From Sphingosinicella flava (lineage in GTDB: Bacteria > Pseudomonadota > Alphaproteobacteria > Sphingomonadales > Sphingomonadaceae), in the NCBI RefSeq assembly GCF_016025255.1, contig NZ_CP065592.1, positions 1,965,122-2,029,121 on the forward strand: DNA of 64,000 nucleotides. The letters are read 5' to 3'. Below the pieces are notes generated by a model. That model saw only the letters and a list, made by a program, of their open reading frames with translations, searched no databases and was not told the origin of the DNA. Made by a program: the position numbers and the translations under genes. Shown here one piece after another: positions 17,126 through 25,168 of the stretch (its first letter is position 1; every line of letters starts with the position of its first letter).

Positions 17126-18412
17126 TCAGCCTTTCAGGGGGATCGGCCGTTCGCCGACGATGGAGAGGCCGTAGCCGCCGAGGGCCACGGGCGTGTGATG
17201 GGTGTTGGTGAGCAGGATCATCTCGTGGACGCCGAGCGCGGAGAGGATCTGCGCGCCGACGCCGTAATCGCGCAGCTGTTCGCTGTCCTGCATAACCTGC
17301 TTGCCCGCGCGCTTGTCGAGCTCGTTCGACAAGGCGTTGGACAAGGGCCGGTTGATGACGACGATTACGCCCGCCCCTTCCTCGGCGATCGCCTGCATGG
17401 CGCCCTGGAGCAGTCCGGAACGGGGATCGTTCTCGGCGAAGGCGTCGGAGAACATGCTGAGGGCGTGCATGCGGACGAGCGTCGGCTTGCCCGGATCGAT
17501 CCGGCCCTTCACCAGCGCAATCTGCTCGATGCCGGTCGCCTTGTTGAGGAAGCTCTTCGCGGTCCAGGTGCCGCCCCACCGGCTTTCGAAGGGCGCCTCG
17601 GCTGTCTGTTCGACGAGATGATCCTTCTTCAGGCGATAGGCGATCAAATCGCGGATCGTGCCGATCTTGAGGCCGTGGAGCTGGGCGAATGCGATGAGAT
17701 CGTCCATCCGCGCCATCGTCCCGTCTTCGCGCATGATCTCGCAGATCACGCCCGACGGATTGAGCCCGGCGAGGCGCGACACGTCGACCGCCGCCTCGGT
17801 ATGACCGGCGCGGACGAGCACGCCGCCTTCGCGCGCGACGAGCGGGAAGACGTGGCCAGGCGTCACGATATGCTCCGGCCCTTTGGACGCATCGATCGCG
17901 ACGGAGATGGTGCGCGCGCGGTCGGCGGCGGAAATGCCGGTGGTGACGCCGTCCCGCGCCTCGATCGAGGTGGTAAAGGCGGTTTCGTGCCGCGTGCCAT
18001 TGTTGCGCGACATCAGGCCGAGTTGAAGCTGGTCGACCCGGCTCTTGGAAAGGGCGAGGCAGATGAGACCGCGCCCATGCTTCGCCATGAAGTTGATCGC
18101 GTCCGGCGTTGCCATTTGCGCCGGGATGACGAGATCGCCCTCATTCTCCCGGTCGTCGTCATCGACGAGGATGAACATGCGGCCGTTGCGCGCTTCGTCG
18201 ATGATCTGCTCCGGCGTCGCCATCACGCCGAAGCTGCCGCTGGCGAGGAATTTCTCGAGCTTCAGCAAGGTATCGGCGGTCGGGTTCCAGTCGTCATCGC
18301 CGAGTTTGCGCAAAGAGTTGGGGTGAAGTCCCGCCGCCCGGGATAAGCCGGACCGCGACATGCCGCCGGTTGTGACCAGCTCGCACAGTTTGTCGATCAA
18401 TATCGTGCTCAT
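17126..18412 (-). CDS. ribB: 3,4-dihydroxy-2-butanone 4-phosphate synthase with N-terminal XRE-like HTH and C-terminal cysteine-free GTP cyclohydrolase II-like domain
   Basis: Makes the four-carbon unit of riboflavin from ribulose 5-phosphate. Three parts are visible in the 428 residues. Residues 18-56 read like an XRE/Cro helix-turn-helix ([20 protein letters not shown]...[11 protein letters not shown]). Residues 62-265 are the synthase, with the metal site [10 protein letters not shown] at 84-93, TTGISAADR at 157-165, [10 protein letters not shown] at 201-210 and Glu225. Residues 271-428 resemble GTP cyclohydrolase II ([24 protein letters not shown]) but contain no cysteine at all, so the three-Cys zinc site is gone and the cyclohydrolase reaction is unlikely; another RibA must exist elsewhere. 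A perfect 18-bp palindrome lies 12 bases upstream of the ATG. No strong Shine-Dalgarno is seen. Confidence 0.93.
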   Translation of the reverse strand: MSTILIDKLCELVTTGGMSRSGLSRAAGLHPNSLRKLGDDDWNPTADTLLKLEKFLASGSFGVMATPEQIIDEARNGRMFILVDDDDRENEGDLVIPAQMATPDAINFMAKHGRGLICLALSKSRVDQLQLGLMSRNNGTRHETAFTTSIEARDGVTTGISAADRARTISVAIDASKGPEHIVTPGHVFPLVAREGGVLVRAGHTEAAVDVSRLAGLNPSGVICEIMREDGTMARMDDLIAFAQLHGLKIGTIRDLIAYRLKKDHLVEQTAEAPFESRWGGTWTAKSFLNKATGIEQIALVKGRIDPGKPTLVRMHALSMFSDAFAENDPRSGLLQGAMQAIAEEGAGVIVVINRPLSNALSNELDKRAGKQVMQDSEQLRDYGVGAQILSALGVHEMILLTNTHHTPVALGGYGLSIVGERPIPLKG

Positions 18413-18423
18413 AGAGGCCGCAT

Positions 18424-18441
18424 ATCACATTGGAATGTGAT
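18424..18441. promoter_or_regulatory. Perfect palindrome (candidate operator) upstream of the ribB fusion gene
   Basis: ATCACATT-GG-AATGTGAT: 8-bp arms around a 2-bp centre, in the 48-base gap between ribE and ribB, 12-29 bases before the ribB ATG. A further half-site-like TTCACAT lies at 18455-18461. The order (TCACA outside, TGTGA inside) is the reverse of a CRP site. In RNA it could also form a hairpin close to the start codon. Confidence 0.6.
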
Positions 18442-18460
18442 CCAGCAAGACTGATTCACA

Positions 18461-19063
18461 TCAACGACGCAAATCCATCATGCGGCCGAGGTAGCGGGCA
18501 AGGATGTCGATCTCGATGTTGAGTTTCCTGCCCGCCACCAGATCGGAAAAGGTTGTCTGGGCGGCCGTATGGGGAATGATGTTGATGGCGAAGCGCACGC
18601 CGTCAGCGATATTTTCCACCTCGTTCACGGTCAGCGACACTCCGTCCAGGGTGATCGAGCCTTTGGCGGCGAGATAAGGAGCAATGTCCTCGTCCGCGAT
18701 CACTGTCATTTTCAAGGAATCGCCGATCGGAGTGACCGCCTCTACCGTGCCGATGCCGTCGACATGGCCGGTGACGATATGGCCGCCCAGCTCGTCCCCG
18801 ACGCGGAGCGCGCGTTCGAGGTTCAGGCGATTGCCCTCCGTCCACAGGCCCGGCGCGGTGCGGGAGACGGTTTCGGCGGAGAGATCGACGGCGAACCAGC
18901 CCGGCCCCTTGTCGACCACCGTCAGGCATACGCCCGAACAGGCGATGGACGCGCCGAGGTCGACGCTGTCCATGGCGTAGCCGCAGGAGATGGTGAGGCG
19001 CAGGTCGCCTTTCTGCTCGGCGGCGTCGATGCGGCCGATGTCGGTGATGATGCCGGTGAACAT
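18461..19063 (-). CDS. ribE: Riboflavin synthase (alpha subunit)
   Basis: Dismutates two lumazine molecules into riboflavin and a pyrimidine. The 200-residue protein is the usual two lumazine-binding barrels: MFTGII opens the first repeat (about 1-97, with DLGASIACSGVCLTVV) and GGHIVTGHVDGIGTV opens the second (about 93-190, with GSITLDGVSLTVNEV). Residues ARYLGRM form the trimerising C-terminal helix start. Three bases separate it from ribD upstream; 48 bases follow before ribB, where the palindrome lies. Confidence 0.95.
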   Translation of the reverse strand: MFTGIITDIGRIDAAEQKGDLRLTISCGYAMDSVDLGASIACSGVCLTVVDKGPGWFAVDLSAETVSRTAPGLWTEGNRLNLERALRVGDELGGHIVTGHVDGIGTVEAVTPIGDSLKMTVIADEDIAPYLAAKGSITLDGVSLTVNEVENIADGVRFAINIIPHTAAQTTFSDLVAGRKLNIEIDILARYLGRMMDLRR

Positions 19064-19066
19064 GGG

Positions 19067-20044
19067 TCAGGATCCTTCGGTCCGGTCGCGCTCGTAGACT
19101 TCGAGCCGATCGATGCCAAGCATCTCCGCAGAAACGAAGCGCCAGCGGCGGTGGGCGTCGGCGAGGGCGGTGAGGCCGATATAGCCCAGCGACGACTTGC
19201 CCTCGCCGATCAGGATCGGCGCGCGGTAGATGAGCAGGCGGTCGACCAGGTCGGCGGCGAGGAAGGCGGAGGCCGCGCCCGATCCGCCCTCGACCAGCAG
19301 GTCGTTCACATCCGCGAGGCCGTAGACGTCCTCGGGGCTCGCGAGCCTTGCCCAGCCTTCAATGCCCTCGCCGCTGGTGAGCAGGGCCTTGCGCGGCGAA
19401 TAGTCCTCCAGCCCGGGGAGGCGCACGTCGAGACGCGGCGCGTCGGCCGCATAAGTGCCGCGCCCGACAAGAATCATGTCGGACCGCGCGCGTATCTCGT
19501 GGACATGGCGGCGCGCATCCTCGCCCGTAATCCATTTGCTCTCGCCGGAGGGAAGCGCGATCTTGCCGTCCAAGGACATGGCGAGTTTCAGGGTGACGAG
19601 GGGGCGACCCCGTTCGAGCCGCGTGAAGAATCCCGCCATCGAGGCCGCAGCCGCATCCCGGAGGCGGCCCACTTCAACCTCGATTCCCGCGTCCTGAAGC
19701 CGGGCAATACCCTTGCCCTTGGTGCGCGTGTCCGGGTCGCGCGTGCCGATCACCACTCGGTCGACACCGGCGGCGATCAGGAGATCGGTGCATGCCGGGC
19801 CACGGGTGCTTTCGTGCGCACAGGGTTCGAGCGTCACGTAGACGGTCGCGCCCGCCGCGGCGTCTCCGGCTTCCTTGAGGGCCACGGCTTCCGCGTGCGG
19901 GCGGCCTCCCGGCTGCGTGGCGCCCTTCCCCACGACACGGCCCTGCTTGACGATGACGCAGCCGACATTGGGATTGGGCGCGGTCCGGCCTTGCGCCTGT
20001 TCTCCAAGCGCAATCGCGGCCCGCATCCAATCATTGTCGGTCAT
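19067..20044 (-). CDS. ribD: Bifunctional diaminohydroxyphosphoribosylaminopyrimidine deaminase/5-amino-6-(5-phosphoribosylamino)uracil reductase
   Basis: Performs the second and third steps of riboflavin synthesis. The N-terminal deaminase has the zinc ligands His50 with catalytic Glu52 (HAEAVAL) and Cys75/Cys85 (PCAHESTRGPAC). The reductase half starts near residue 145 with RPLVTLKLAMSLDGKIAL and carries the NADPH-binding DLLVEGGSGAASAFL. Length of 325 residues is normal. The ATG overlaps by one base the stop codon of the small membrane protein gene upstream (TGATG), so that gene is the head of the transcript. No FMN riboswitch-like leader is apparent ahead of the cluster. Confidence 0.95.
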   Translation of the reverse strand: MTDNDWMRAAIALGEQAQGRTAPNPNVGCVIVKQGRVVGKGATQPGGRPHAEAVALKEAGDAAAGATVYVTLEPCAHESTRGPACTDLLIAAGVDRVVIGTRDPDTRTKGKGIARLQDAGIEVEVGRLRDAAAASMAGFFTRLERGRPLVTLKLAMSLDGKIALPSGESKWITGEDARRHVHEIRARSDMILVGRGTYAADAPRLDVRLPGLEDYSPRKALLTSGEGIEGWARLASPEDVYGLADVNDLLVEGGSGAASAFLAADLVDRLLIYRAPILIGEGKSSLGYIGLTALADAHRRWRFVSAEMLGIDRLEVYERDRTEGS

Positions 20045-20361
20045 CAGATGCCGAGCTGCTTCTCAAGCTTCTGGAATTGGCGCTGGCGTTCGGCGGCGCG
20101 CTTTTCCTTCGCCGCCTGGTCGATCTTCTGCTGGGCGATAATCTCGGCATCCGTGCGGTCGGCGCGCCAATTTTCGACATAGATGAGCTGTTCGCCCGGC
20201 GCGATGTTGGTGCGCGAATCCAGGTAGAAACCGACGAGGATTACGACCGGCATCACGATGGCGAGGATGGCGGCGATCCACTGATGCGGTCTGCGCTCGC
20301 GCGCGAAAGCCCTTAAATCGGCGAGAAGCGCCTTGGGCGAAGAGGGGCGGGGAAGAGCCAT
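20044..20361 (-). CDS. Small single-pass membrane protein, unknown function
   Basis: The 105 residues contain a basic N-terminus, one strong membrane helix at about 27-46 (WIAAILAIVMPVVILVGFYL), a segment with the pattern APGEQLIYVENWRADRTDAEIIAQQK, and a charged C-terminal coiled-coil-like tail (KIDQAAKEKRAAERQRQFQKLEKQL). The PGEQLIYVENW segment looks family-specific, and I have the impression such genes commonly precede ribD in sphingomonads, but I cannot name a function. It shares one base with ribD, so co-translation is likely. Confidence 0.75.
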   Translation of the reverse strand: MALPRPSSPKALLADLRAFARERRPHQWIAAILAIVMPVVILVGFYLDSRTNIAPGEQLIYVENWRADRTDAEIIAQQKIDQAAKEKRAAERQRQFQKLEKQLGI

Positions 20362-20413
20362 GGGCGAAAGATAGGGCTGGCGCGGGAGATACGCCAGCCC
20401 TTCTTCCCGCCGC

Positions 20414-21085
20414 TTATCGTTCCATCTGGAAGGTGACGGTCATCACCTTTTCGCTCTCGACGGCCTTGCCATCGACGGCCGCCGGCTTGAAGCGCCAGCG
20501 GGTGAGCGCCTGCCGTTCGGTCGCCTTGTAGAAGGCATCACTGGTCGCCGAGATCTTGCGCACTGCCTTCACCCGGCCGTCGGTGCCGATGGTGACGCGA
20601 ACGGAAACCTTGCCCTCATTGCTCATCCGCTGTTCGGAGGGGGGATAAGGCGGCTGGAGCGCGTCGGCGTAGCGGGGATCGATCTGCGCGGCGACGCGGA
20701 CCGGCGCTGGGGGCGGAAGGACAACCGGCCCTTTGTCTTCGGGAAGGACAACCTTCTCCCCTGGCATGGCGCCGATAGGCGGCGTCGGGTCGGGGTTCGT
20801 TTTTCCTTCTACCGAAGAATTGTTGGGCAGGTCCATCGGCGGCTTGATGGCCTGAAGCTCCGAAGGCGCTGTGGCCTTTTGCTTTTGTGGCTGCTGTTCG
20901 GGAATGACTTTGGGGGGGTCGGGCGGGATCGGGATATTTTCGACGGTGAGCCTCGGGATGAATTCCTTGATCGGCATGTCCATCTTCGACAGCGCCAATG
21001 CGGTCAGCGCCGCCCCATGCAGGGCGATGACGGCGACAAGGCTCGCTGCATTGCTTTTCCGTGGGGTGAGAAATCCTCCTTCCAT
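20414..21085 (-). CDS. tonB: Energy transducer TonB
   Basis: Couples inner-membrane proton-motive force (through ExbBD) to outer-membrane TonB-dependent receptors, two of which lie in this window. The 223 residues show an N-terminal membrane anchor (about 13-33), a proline-rich periplasmic spacer (IPIPPDPPKVIPEQQPQKQK and more), and the C-terminal TonB domain at about 140-220 with YPPSEQRMSNEGKVSVRVTIGTDGRVKAVRKISAT and RWRFKPAAVDGKAV. No exbB or exbD is adjacent. The membrane helix lacks the His of the canonical SxxxH motif in its usual place but has one at ALHGAAL. An inverted repeat lies upstream at 21123. Confidence 0.92.
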   Translation of the reverse strand: MEGGFLTPRKSNAASLVAVIALHGAALTALALSKMDMPIKEFIPRLTVENIPIPPDPPKVIPEQQPQKQKATAPSELQAIKPPMDLPNNSSVEGKTNPDPTPPIGAMPGEKVVLPEDKGPVVLPPPAPVRVAAQIDPRYADALQPPYPPSEQRMSNEGKVSVRVTIGTDGRVKAVRKISATSDAFYKATERQALTRWRFKPAAVDGKAVESEKVMTVTFQMER

Positions 21086-21122
21086 CGACTCTCTCCTTCA
21101 ACGTTCTTCATGACGTTACAAC

Positions 21123-21137
21123 ATATCATGATGATAT
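21123..21137. promoter_or_regulatory. Inverted repeat in the tonB promoter region
   Basis: ATATCAT-G-ATGATAT: perfect 7-bp arms, 38-52 bases before the tonB ATG. The neighbourhood is AT-rich, as expected of a promoter. It could be an iron-responsive operator, but it does not match the Fur consensus well. Confidence 0.45.
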
Positions 21138-21170
21138 AATGTTTCTTTGGCAAGGGCTTTTGCTTTATTT

Positions 21171-21264
21171 CGTCATTCCGGCGAAAGCGGAATCCACGAA
21201 CATTGGCAGCCTAATTAAAAGTCGCCCCGGCATTCATAGACCCCCGGATCAAGTCCGGGGTGAC
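21171..21264. repeat. Imperfect nested inverted repeat (GTCATTCC variant)
   Basis: GTCATTCCGGCGAAAGCGGAAT at the left (one base short of a perfect hairpin) and CCCCCGGATCAAGTCCGGGG followed by TGAC at the right. The right half has a different stem from the other copies (CCGGATCAAGTCCGG), a form also frequent in sphingomonad genomes. Lies between tonB and gltX. Confidence 0.65.
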
Positions 21265-21277
21265 TCAGAGCCATGGA

Positions 21278-22615
21278 TCAGTGCCGGGAGGCCGCCCGGA
21301 GGCGAGCGATGCTGCGGTCCTTGCCAATCAGTTTCACGAGAGGCCCCATTTCGGGGCCACTGTCCCGTCCGGTAAGGGCACGGCGCAGGGGGAGGAACAG
21401 GGCCTTTCCGCCCCGTCCGGTCTCCGCCTTGAGCGTGGCAGTGAGCGCTTGCCAGGGCGCATCCGACCAGTCGAGCGTTTCCGCGCGACGCACGGCGGCG
21501 GCGAGGAAGGCCGCATCCGCCGGGTCCGCTTCGACCGTTACTGGCCCTTCGACGATATGCCACCAGTCGGCGGCCTCGGCGACCGTGCGCAGGTTGGGCC
21601 GCACCGCTTCCCAGCCCGCGCGGTCCATGCCGGCGGGCAGGCGGCCGGCGACCTGATCGTAATCGAGTTGGTGGATGATGCGGGCGTTCAAACCCTCCAG
21701 TTCCTCCATGTCGAACCGGGCGGGTGCGCGGCCGAACGTGTCGAAGCAGAAGGCCTCGATCAAAGGCGCGGGCGTTGGGACCGCTTCGACCGGCTGGCTG
21801 GTGCCGATGCGGGCGAGCTTGGCGATGAGGGCCATGGGCTCGATGCCCGCTTCGCGCATCGTTTCGACGCCGAGCGAGCCGAGGCGTTTCGACAATTTCC
21901 CTTCCGAACCCACAAGCAGCGCCTCGTGCGCGAAGGCGGGGACCGGGGCACCTAAGGCTTCGAACATCTGGATCTGAAGACCGGTATTGGTGACATGGTC
22001 CTCGCCGCGCACGACATGGGTGACGCCGAAATCCACATCGTCGACCGCACTTGGCAGCATGTAGAGCCAGCTACCGTCCTCGCGCCGGATGACCGGGTCG
22101 GAGAGCAAGGCGGGGTCGAAATGCTGGCGGCCGCGAATGCCGTCCTGCCATTCGATCGGCTTGGAATGGTCGAGCTTGAAGCGCCAGTGCGGCTGGCGGC
22201 CTTCCTTTTCGAACCGCTCGAAATCGGCGTCGGTAAGGGCGAGGGCCGCGCGGTCGTAGACGGGCGGCTTGCCCCGGCTCAGCTGCACCTTGCGCTTCAG
22301 GTCCAGCTCCTGCGCCGTCTCATAGCAGGGATAGACACGGCCCATCTCGCGCAGCCGGTCGACCGCCGTCTCGTAGCGATGGAAACGCTGCGACTGGCGA
22401 TGCTCCTCGTCCCAGTCGAGGCCCAGCCACTGGAGGTCGGCACGGATCGAGTCCGCATATTCCTCGCGCGACCGCTCCTTGTCGGTATCGTCCAGCCGCA
22501 GGATGAAGCGCCCCCCATGCCGCTTCGCCCACAGCCAATTGTGGAGCGCGGTGCGGATGTTGCCGACGTGGAGCTTGCCGGTCGGCGAGGGCGCGAAGCG
22601 GGTGACGATGGTCAT
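21278..22615 (-). CDS. gltX: Glutamate--tRNA ligase
   Basis: Charges tRNA-Glu. The 445 residues have the class I signatures: HIGH-type HVGN at 16-19 (RFAPSPTGKLHVGN) and KMSKS-type KLSKR at 240-244, plus the glutamate-binding GGRFILRLDDTDKERS and the GLDWDE segment. The C-terminal anticodon-binding region is somewhat short. Alphaproteobacteria commonly have two GltX paralogues, one of which mischarges tRNA-Gln for GatCAB; sequence alone does not tell which this is. Divergent from prs. Confidence 0.95.
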   Translation of the reverse strand: MTIVTRFAPSPTGKLHVGNIRTALHNWLWAKRHGGRFILRLDDTDKERSREEYADSIRADLQWLGLDWDEEHRQSQRFHRYETAVDRLREMGRVYPCYETAQELDLKRKVQLSRGKPPVYDRAALALTDADFERFEKEGRQPHWRFKLDHSKPIEWQDGIRGRQHFDPALLSDPVIRREDGSWLYMLPSAVDDVDFGVTHVVRGEDHVTNTGLQIQMFEALGAPVPAFAHEALLVGSEGKLSKRLGSLGVETMREAGIEPMALIAKLARIGTSQPVEAVPTPAPLIEAFCFDTFGRAPARFDMEELEGLNARIIHQLDYDQVAGRLPAGMDRAGWEAVRPNLRTVAEAADWWHIVEGPVTVEADPADAAFLAAAVRRAETLDWSDAPWQALTATLKAETGRGGKALFLPLRRALTGRDSGPEMGPLVKLIGKDRSIARLRAASRH

Positions 22616-22717
22616 GCCCCAAGCCTCTAATGAGCGGGGGGCATGTCGGCAACGCCCCTTGCCGCAAGCCCTTCGCGCCGCTTAAAGGGCATCCGAGCAG
22701 CCGCACGGGGAAAAGCC

Positions 22718-23653
22718 ATGAAATTGATGTCGGGCAACGCGAACCTTCCGCTCGCGAAGGCGATTGCCGATTACCTCGAAATCCCGATGACCGATGCGGC
22801 CGTGAAGCGCTTCGCCGACGAGGAAGTGTTCGTCGAGATCAACGAGAATGTGCGCGGCGAGGACGTGTTCGTCATCCAGCCGACCGCCTATCCGGCGAAC
22901 GACAATCTGATGGAGCTGCTCATCTGCATCGACGCGCTCCGCCGCTCTTCGGCCAAGCGCATCACCGCGGTCCTCCCCTACTTCGGTTATGCGCGGCAGG
23001 ACCGGAAGCCCGGACCCCGCACGCCGATCTCGGCCAAGCTCGTCGCCAACCTCATCACCGTCGCGGGTGCCAATCGCGTCCTGTCGATCGACCTGCACGC
23101 CGGGCAGATCCAGGGCTTCTTCGATATTCCGACCGACAATCTCTACGCGGCCCCCGTCATGTCGGCCGACATTCAGGCGCGTTTCGCCGGGCGCAACATC
23201 ACCGTCGTGTCGCCCGACGTCGGCGGCGTGGTCCGCGCCCGCGCGCTCGCCAAGCGTCTCAACAACGCCCCGCTCGCCATCGTCGACAAGCGCCGCGAGC
23301 GGGCGGGCGAATCGGAAGTGATGAACATCATCGGCGATGTCGATGGCCGCTTCTGCATCCTCATCGACGACATCGTCGATTCGGCGGGCACGCTCTGCAA
23401 CGCCGCCGCCGCCCTCAAGCAGGCGGGGGCGGAAGACGTGGTCGCTTATTGCACCCACGGTGTGCTGTCGGGCGGCGCAGTGGCGCGCGTCGAGAAATCG
23501 GAGCTGCGCGAGCTCGTCGTCACCGATTCAATCGGGTTGCACGAGGTGGTCCAAGGATCGGAGAAAATCCGCATCCTGACCGTTGCACCCTTGCTGGCCG
23601 AAGCGATCAAGCGCATCTCACAGGAAAGCTCGGTCTCCAGCCTCTTCGACTAG
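22718..23653 (+). CDS. prs: Ribose-phosphate pyrophosphokinase
   Basis: Makes PRPP from ribose 5-phosphate and ATP, for purine, pyrimidine, His and Trp synthesis. From [20 protein letters not shown] the product is 311 residues; the frame is open 25 residues further, but the family N-terminus begins here. Seen are the ATP site [25 protein letters not shown], the flexible-loop and metal region [28 protein letters not shown], the [15 protein letters not shown] signature and the PRPP-binding loop [15 protein letters not shown]. Followed after 12 bases by a dehydrogenase gene. Confidence 0.95.
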   Translation: MKLMSGNANLPLAKAIADYLEIPMTDAAVKRFADEEVFVEINENVRGEDVFVIQPTAYPANDNLMELLICIDALRRSSAKRITAVLPYFGYARQDRKPGPRTPISAKLVANLITVAGANRVLSIDLHAGQIQGFFDIPTDNLYAAPVMSADIQARFAGRNITVVSPDVGGVVRARALAKRLNNAPLAIVDKRRERAGESEVMNIIGDVDGRFCILIDDIVDSAGTLCNAAAALKQAGAEDVVAYCTHGVLSGGAVARVEKSELRELVVTDSIGLHEVVQGSEKIRILTVAPLLAEAIKRISQESSVSSLFD

Positions 23654-23665
23654 GGAGACTCCTTC

Positions 23666-24343
23666 ATGCCCAGTCTGCTCGTTACCGGCGCCAATCGCGG
23701 ATTGGGTCTCGAATTCGTGCGCCAATATGCGGCCAAGGGCTGGCGGATCATCGCGACCTGCCGGAGCCTGAATGAGGCGGGCGATCTGCGCGCCGTCGAC
23801 GGCGACATCCGCATCGAGCAACTCGATATGGGGGATCTCCCCGCAATCGCATCCTTCGGCGAACGCCTCGCAGGCGCGCCGCTCGATCTCCTGGTCGCCA
23901 ATGCCGGAACCTGGGGGCCTGGACGTATCGAGAGCGCGGCGGACGGCGAGGGGTGGCTCGATGCCTTCCGCGTCAATACGGTCGCGCCCGTCTTGCTCGC
24001 CCGCGCGGTGCGTGCCGGGCTTAAGGCGGCTGGCGGCACTTTCGTCGCCATTTCCAGCAAGATGGGCAGCATCGAGGACAATATGTCCGGCGGCTACATC
24101 GCCTATCGCTCGTCCAAGGCGGCCCTGAACGCCGCCGTCCGCTCCGTCGCGATCGACTGGGCGGATGACGGGATCGTTGCCGCCGTCCTTCACCCCGGCT
24201 GGGTCCAGACCCGCATGGGCGGCCAGGCCGCGCCGCTGACGCCGGAGGAAAGCGTCGCGGGCATGCGGCACGTCATCGAGAGGCTCGGCCCCCAGGATAC
24301 AGGCGGCTTCTTCGACTATTCGGGAGAGGCTCTTCCCTGGTGA
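23666..24343 (+). CDS. SDR family NAD(P)-dependent oxidoreductase
   Basis: A 225-residue Rossmann-fold short-chain dehydrogenase: cofactor loop TGANRGLG at 7-14, the NAG motif (LLVANAGTWGP), a catalytic Ser region (FVAISSKMGS) and the Y-x3-K pair (YRSSKAAL). It resembles the C-factor/sniffer-like group (short, VLHPGWVQTRMGG). Substrate unknown. It follows prs by 12 bases with GGGAGACTCC as ribosome binding site and so is probably co-transcribed. Confidence 0.9.
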   Translation: MPSLLVTGANRGLGLEFVRQYAAKGWRIIATCRSLNEAGDLRAVDGDIRIEQLDMGDLPAIASFGERLAGAPLDLLVANAGTWGPGRIESAADGEGWLDAFRVNTVAPVLLARAVRAGLKAAGGTFVAISSKMGSIEDNMSGGYIAYRSSKAALNAAVRSVAIDWADDGIVAAVLHPGWVQTRMGGQAAPLTPEESVAGMRHVIERLGPQDTGGFFDYSGEALPW

Positions 24344-24475
24344 GGCCTTGCGCGCTTGCCTCTTCCTCCGTATAGGCGCGCCTTTCCAAGCCATTTGGAA
24401 GAATCGAACTGCCCGGCCGGTTAGGGCTGCCGTGGCCGTTCTTAAACGTCGCTTGAAGCGGCAAAGGAGACGAAA

Positions 24476-24679
24476 ATGCCCAAGTTGAAGACCAAGAGCG
24501 GTGTGAAGAAGCGCTTCAAGCTCACCGCGACGGGCAAGGTGAAGCACGGCGTCGCCGGCAAGCGCCACCGCCTGATCAGCCACAATGCCAAGTACATCCG
24601 CCAGAACCGCGGCACCGAAGTGCTCGCCGACGCCGACACGGCGCGCGTGAAGCTCTGGGCGCCCTACGGCCTGAACTAA
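24476..24679 (+). CDS. rpmI: 50S ribosomal protein L35
   Basis: The 67 residues begin [23 protein letters not shown] and contain the family's [16 protein letters not shown]; a basic protein of the large subunit. GGAGACGAAA precedes the ATG. Upstream is a 132-base leader without infC, which in many bacteria is the first gene of this operon; here it must be elsewhere. Confidence 0.96.
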   Translation: MPKLKTKSGVKKRFKLTATGKVKHGVAGKRHRLISHNAKYIRQNRGTEVLADADTARVKLWAPYGLN

Positions 24680-24693
24680 GGAGTATTTGAGCC

Positions 24694-25059
24694 ATGGCAC
24701 GTGTCAAACGCGGTGTAACCACCAAGGCGAAGCACAAGAGAATTTTGGATCAGGCGAAGGGCTATTACGGCCGTCGCAAGAACACGATCCGCATCGCGCG
24801 TCAGGCGGTCGAGAAGGCCGGCCAATACGCCTATCGCGACCGCAAGGTGAAGAAGCGGAGCTTCCGCGCCCTCTGGATCCAGCGCATCAACGCCGCTGTC
24901 CGCATGGAAGGCCTGACCTACGGCCAGTTCATGCACGGCCTGAAGCTCGCCGGCGTCGACCTCGACCGCAAGGTTCTGGCCGATATCGCGATGCACGAAG
25001 GCGATGCATTCAAGGCGATCGTGGCGCAAGCGCGCGGAGCCCTGCCGCAGCAGGCCTAA
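24694..25059 (+). CDS. rplT: 50S ribosomal protein L20
   Basis: The 121 residues match L20 throughout ([58 protein letters not shown]). L20 is needed for early 50S assembly and represses its own operon in other bacteria. Follows rpmI by 14 bases and is closed by a strong terminator. Confidence 0.97.
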   Translation: MARVKRGVTTKAKHKRILDQAKGYYGRRKNTIRIARQAVEKAGQYAYRDRKVKKRSFRALWIQRINAAVRMEGLTYGQFMHGLKLAGVDLDRKVLADIAMHEGDAFKAIVAQARGALPQQA

Positions 25060-25083
25060 GCCTTAGCAACGCTTGAAGAATAG

Positions 25084-25118
25084 AAGGCGCGGAGGGGTAA
25101 CTCTCCGCGCCTTTGTTT
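25084..25118 (+). terminator. Rho-independent terminator after rpmI-rplT
   Basis: An 11-bp perfect stem AAGGCGCGGAG/CTCCGCGCCTT (25084-25094 with 25103-25113) with an 8-base loop, followed by TGTTTT. Ends the ribosomal operon 25 bases after rplT. Confidence 0.9.
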
Positions 25119-25168
25119 TGAGATTATTATGTGTAGAATGCACCGGTTCGCACTTAGGATACAGTTAA

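Noticed and set aside
16662-21085. FMN riboswitch for the riboflavin genes
   Set aside because: No RFN-like conserved leader is visible before the small membrane protein gene, ribD or ribB, and the gaps between genes are too short to hold one.
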